A stretch of 14,130 nt of DNA, taken from Firmicutes bacterium CAG:534 (GTDB lineage Bacteria > Bacillota > Clostridia > Lachnospirales > Lachnospiraceae). The notes below the pieces were generated by a model that searched no databases, was not told the origin of the DNA, and worked only from the letters and a program-made list of their open reading frames with translations. The stretch spans positions 78,368-92,497 of the forward strand of contig FR894522.1 in NCBI GenBank assembly GCA_000436115.1. The letters run 5' to 3'. Both the position numbers and the translations under genes were made by a program. This document shows, in pieces, positions 13,624 to 14,130 of this stretch (positions within the stretch are counted from its first letter, which is position 1; each line of letters opens with the position of its first letter).

Positions 13624-13652
13624 TCCTTTCTGCAAATAGAAAGCAGAAAGGA
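13624..13652 (+). promoter_or_regulatory. Hairpin that masks the ribosome binding site of the downstream gene
   Basis: TCCTTTCTGC (13624-13633) pairs perfectly with GCAGAAAGGA (13643-13652) around a 9-nt loop. The 3' arm contains the AAAGGAG ribosome binding site (13648-13653) used by the GTG start at 13661. There is no U-tract, so a translational rather than a termination role is more likely. Regulation is inference. Confidence 0.5.
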
Positions 13653-13660
13653 GAATAATT

Positions 13661-14044
13661 GTGTTTGAGCAAGATTATGTAATGAGACTCATTAAAGAAA
13701 TGGTGCGAGCTATTTTAAAACTATTATTCAACATTGATACGGAGTCCCCAACAGTAGAATTGTTGGAAAATAAAGAAGAACAGGAAACATTGGAAAATCT
13801 GTTAGACATGGTTGACGCTGGAGAAATCAATGAAGCTGAAAATAGATTATATGATTTGACCAGTAATACAGATGTGAATAGTTTAGAAATTGCACTATTA
13901 TTTTATTCCTATTTGAATGACAAAACAGACGATTTTTTAGAAGTAAATAACTTCAGCAGAGATGAAATCAAATTAGGTTTAGAAAATGTTGCTGATAGCT
14001 TTGGTCTAAGCAGTATTGCAAAAATGTTTTTAACAGACTTTTAA
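13661..14044 (+). CDS. DUF6483-like small helical protein
   Basis: 127 residues, all-helical and acidic, starting FEQDYVMRLIKEMVRAILKLLF. This N-terminal pattern (EQD-hydrophobic-MR-IKE-hydrophobic-KLLF) resembles the DUF6483 family of small clostridial proteins as I remember it; its function is unknown. A TPR-like middle (ENLLDMVDAGEINEAENRLYDL, about 44-66) and a hydrophobic stretch LEIALLFYSYLND follow. The start is GTG at 13661 with AAAGGAG 7 nt upstream; that site is sequestered in a hairpin. It shares a repeat-bounded unit with the small membrane protein. The family call is from memory and should be treated as tentative. Confidence 0.6.
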   Translation: MFEQDYVMRLIKEMVRAILKLLFNIDTESPTVELLENKEEQETLENLLDMVDAGEINEAENRLYDLTSNTDVNSLEIALLFYSYLNDKTDDFLEVNNFSRDEIKLGLENVADSFGLSSIAKMFLTDF

Positions 14045-14046
14045 TA

Positions 14047-14088
14047 GAATTGTCTGGTTGTCAGTTGAATAAGATGACCAGACAATTC
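14047..14088 (+). terminator. Long inverted repeat after the last gene, probable terminator
   Basis: GAATTGTCTGGT (14047-14058) pairs perfectly over 12 bp with ACCAGACAATTC (14077-14088); inside, TCA/TGA can add 3 bp past a 2-nt bulge. It begins 2 nt after the stop codon. The following AAATTTACAC is a poor T-tract, so it may act as a weak terminator or a 3'-protecting hairpin. Confidence 0.5.
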
Positions 14089-14130
14089 AAATTTACACAT
14101 AATACAAAATTCCAGTAATACGCTCTGTTG

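Noticed and set aside
1..14130. tRNA, rRNA, insertion sequence or transposase genes
   Set aside because: I looked on both strands and saw no tRNA cloverleaf, rRNA segment, transposase motif or IS terminal repeats.

Overview
The window looks like a chromosomal segment of a gut-type, low-to-mid-GC Firmicute, most likely a member of the Lachnospiraceae (Clostridia). The evidence is the S13-S11-S4-alpha-L17 gene order, an L17 with a lysine-rich internal insertion, the EcfA1-EcfA2-EcfT-TruA block that usually follows it in Firmicutes, two methyl-accepting chemotaxis proteins (so probably a motile or chemotactic relative), and a membrane-anchored MutS-like protein. The family assignment is inference; no 16S or other marker RNA is present.

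Layout. (1) 1-1182: the 3' end of a chemotaxis receptor gene, then the N-terminal part of a membrane-anchored MutS-like gene that stops abruptly. (2) About 1183-4328: the ribosomal/RNA polymerase alpha operon rpsM(5'-truncated)-rpsK-rpsD-rpoA-rplQ, closed by a strong intrinsic terminator. A 170-nt structured gap separates rpoA from rplQ. (3) 4361-7713: three genes lying between rplQ and the ECF genes: a Cache-type chemotaxis receptor with its own promoter, an unrecognised membrane protein just behind it, and a convergent, membrane-anchored M15-type D,D-carboxypeptidase. (4) 7757-11138: ecfA1-ecfA2-ecfT, the shared energising module of ECF vitamin/metal importers, followed by truA (tRNA pseudouridine synthase). 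A pair of divergent promoters appears to drive this operon and the peptidase. (5) 11145-11753: two back-to-back gene remnants, the tail of a beta-rich surface protein on the minus strand and the tail of a membrane protein on the plus strand that also carries a frameshift. (6) 11766-14130: an AT-rich accessory stretch in which unrelated small genes (sugar 3,5-epimerase family, GNAT acetyltransferase, small membrane protein, DUF6483-like protein) are separated by copies of a 45-nt hairpin-bearing repeat, all in the same orientation.

Two points deserve attention. First, there are two junctions where truncated genes are joined with no spacer (about 1180-1186 and about 11355-11366). The first removes the start of rpsM and the upstream end of a core operon, so either the assembly is chimeric or the genome has a real rearrangement with an intact rpsM elsewhere. 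Second, the 45-nt repeat forms a cassette-like array (two identical copies and one diverged copy with pairing-preserving changes). It resembles an integron array in layout, but I cannot find attC core sites or an integrase. This is the best candidate here for an undescribed system.
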